This document shows, one piece after another, positions 63,174-64,000 of a stretch of 64,000 nucleotides of DNA. The notes beneath the pieces are model-generated. The model was not told the origin of the DNA. It did no database searches and saw nothing but the letters and a program-made list of their open reading frames with translations. Both the position numbers and the translations under genes were made by a program. Origin of the DNA: Thalassotalea euphylliae (lineage in GTDB: Bacteria > Pseudomonadota > Gammaproteobacteria > Enterobacterales > Alteromonadaceae); assembly GCF_003390395.1 (NCBI RefSeq), contig NZ_QUOV01000001.1:2108001-2172000 (forward strand). Reading direction: 5' to 3'. How positions within the stretch are numbered: the stretch's first letter is position 1; each line of letters opens with the position of its first letter.

Positions 63174-63185
63174 ATAACGTTATTT
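63172..63185. promoter_or_regulatory. AAATAACGTTATTT palindrome between the thiolase and fadD-like genes
   Basis: A perfect 14-bp palindrome overlapping the thiolase stop, followed at 63193-63204 by AAAGT-TC-ACTTT. Both could bind a fatty-acid regulator, but neither matches a FadR or PsrA consensus that I can recall. Confidence 0.3.
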
Positions 63186-63221
63186 AGCTATAAAGTTCAC
63201 TTTAAAATGCCTAATATAGAC

Positions 63222-63243
63222 AGTGTCTAGTTTGCTAGACACT
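63222..63243 (+). terminator. Hairpin after the thiolase gene
   Basis: A perfect 9-bp stem AGTGTCTAG/CTAGACACT (63222-63230 and 63235-63243) with loop TTTG. The tail TCTAAAG is not T-rich, so it may only attenuate transcription into the ligase gene. Confidence 0.45.
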
Positions 63244-63322
63244 TCTAAAGAAAATATAAACTAAAAAATAATAACAACAATAAATATAAAAATTACAACA
63301 ATCGTTTGATAGAGGATAAGCA

Positions 63323-64000
63323 ATGGAAAAAGTGTGGCTAGAAAAAAGCTACCCACCGGGGGTGCCTTTTGAAATCAATCCTGACAAGTACACTTCATTG
63401 GTTGAAATGTTTGAAACTTATACCAACCAATACCGCGACAACACGGCATTCATTAACATGGACGCCAGCATTACCTACCAAGAATTAGCCGACCAAGCCA
63501 GAGCATTTGCTGCCTATTTACAAACTAAATGGAATCTAAAACCCGGTGACAAGTTTGCCATTATGATGCCTAACTGTTTGCAGTATCCCGTTGCCTTGTT
63601 CGGCGGTTTATTAGCAGGTTTAACGATTGTGAATGTAAACCCGCTATACACGGCTCGAGAGTTAGAGCACTTACTGATGGATTCAGACGCCAAAGGCATA
63701 TTGATCATTGAAAACTTTGCTCATACGCTAGACCAAATCGTTGATAAAACCAAGGTCGAACATGTCATCGTAACTGGCCTAGGCGATCGTTTAGGTGGCT
63801 TAAAAGGCTTTATGGTTAACGCTGTTGTTAAGCATATTAAAAAGATGGTGCCGAAATACCATTTACCTAACGCCGTTAAATTTAATCAAGTGATTTCGGT
63901 CGGCCAAAATATCCAATTCACACCAGTAGCTGTTAAACCAAAAGACCTTGCCTTTTTACAATACACTGGCGGTACAACAGGCCCATCTAAAGGCGTGATG
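63323..64000 (+). CDS. fadD: Long-chain fatty acyl-CoA ligase (FadD-like), 3'-truncated by window end
   Basis: An AMP-forming acyl-CoA synthetase that activates fatty acids with ATP and CoA. Only the N-terminal 226 residues are in the window. The start MEKVWLEKSYPPGVPFEI is typical of gammaproteobacterial FadD. ITYQELADQARAFAAYL and IMMPNCLQYPVALFGGLLAG follow, then the ATP-binding signature LQYTGGTTGPSKGV at the very end. GAGGA about nine bases before the ATG supports the start. It would supply CoA esters to the preceding enzymes. The spacer of 149 nt with a hairpin suggests it may have its own promoter. Confidence 0.93.
   Translation, partial: MEKVWLEKSYPPGVPFEINPDKYTSLVEMFETYTNQYRDNTAFINMDASITYQELADQARAFAAYLQTKWNLKPGDKFAIMMPNCLQYPVALFGGLLAGLTIVNVNPLYTARELEHLLMDSDAKGILIIENFAHTLDQIVDKTKVEHVIVTGLGDRLGGLKGFMVNAVVKHIKKMVPKYHLPNAVKFNQVISVGQNIQFTPVAVKPKDLAFLQYTGGTTGPSKGVM

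Overview
The window looks like chromosomal DNA of a marine gammaproteobacterium of the Alteromonadales, most like Colwelliaceae (Thalassotalea/Colwellia). This is inferred from gene content: recC-recB-recD without ptrA, yejK/yejLM, DUF3087, DUF3466, DUF3413, an ECF11/ChrR photolyase-fatty-acid cluster and an imuA-imuB-dnaE2 cassette. The moderately AT-rich composition agrees. Nothing in the window fixes the species. Genes are dense and mostly on the + strand. There are two tRNAs, no rRNA and no CRISPR array.

Layout. 1-7.5 kb: RecBCD recombination/repair enzyme (recC cut by the window edge). 7.6-16.2 kb: assorted genes (DUF3087 membrane protein, GNAT acetyltransferase, crotonase, exported isoaspartyl peptidase, CBS-domain protein, HrpA helicase, PilZ protein). 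16.7-18.4 kb: DUF2878, chalcone-isomerase-like and DUF3833 genes. 18.6-20.8 kb: a four-domain fasciclin lipoprotein carrying an inserted foreign domain. 21.2-30.4 kb: LON-domain protein, ECF sigma factor, ChrR anti-sigma, YbgA-like protein, CPD photolyase, NTF2-like protein, SDR, FAD oxidoreductase, DUF1365 and cyclopropane-fatty-acid synthase. This reads as a light/singlet-oxygen response unit that repairs DNA and modifies membrane lipids; the three genes at 16.7-18.4 kb probably belong to it functionally.

30.8-37.5 kb: initiator tRNA-Met, rlmKL, a glutaredoxin-like protein, uup and a DUF3466 exported protein. 37.5-46.1 kb: a stretch that looks accessory, with an AT-rich BNR-type lipoprotein, a LexA-box-controlled imuA-imuB-dnaE2 mutasome operon with an abutting fourth gene of unknown function, and a tyrosine recombinase. 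46.3-52.3 kb: an apparent minus-strand series yejK, pyrC, a tandem PTPS/QueD-like protein and an M23 peptidase, with yejL-yejM diverging. 52.4 kb: tRNA-Pro(GGG).

52.5-64 kb: a LysR regulator divergent from a catabolic acyl-CoA cluster: histidine phosphatase, SDR, ACAD10/11-type dehydrogenase, APH-type kinase, SDR, large acyl-CoA dehydrogenase, MaoC hydratase, MFE-2-type SDR, thiolase and a fatty acyl-CoA ligase cut by the window end. The kinase/ACAD pair resembles a split ACAD11, suggesting catabolism of 4-hydroxy or otherwise substituted fatty acids.

Functional names come from recognised motifs and family knowledge. No searches were run. Operon and regulatory statements are inferences unless the text says a motif is visible.
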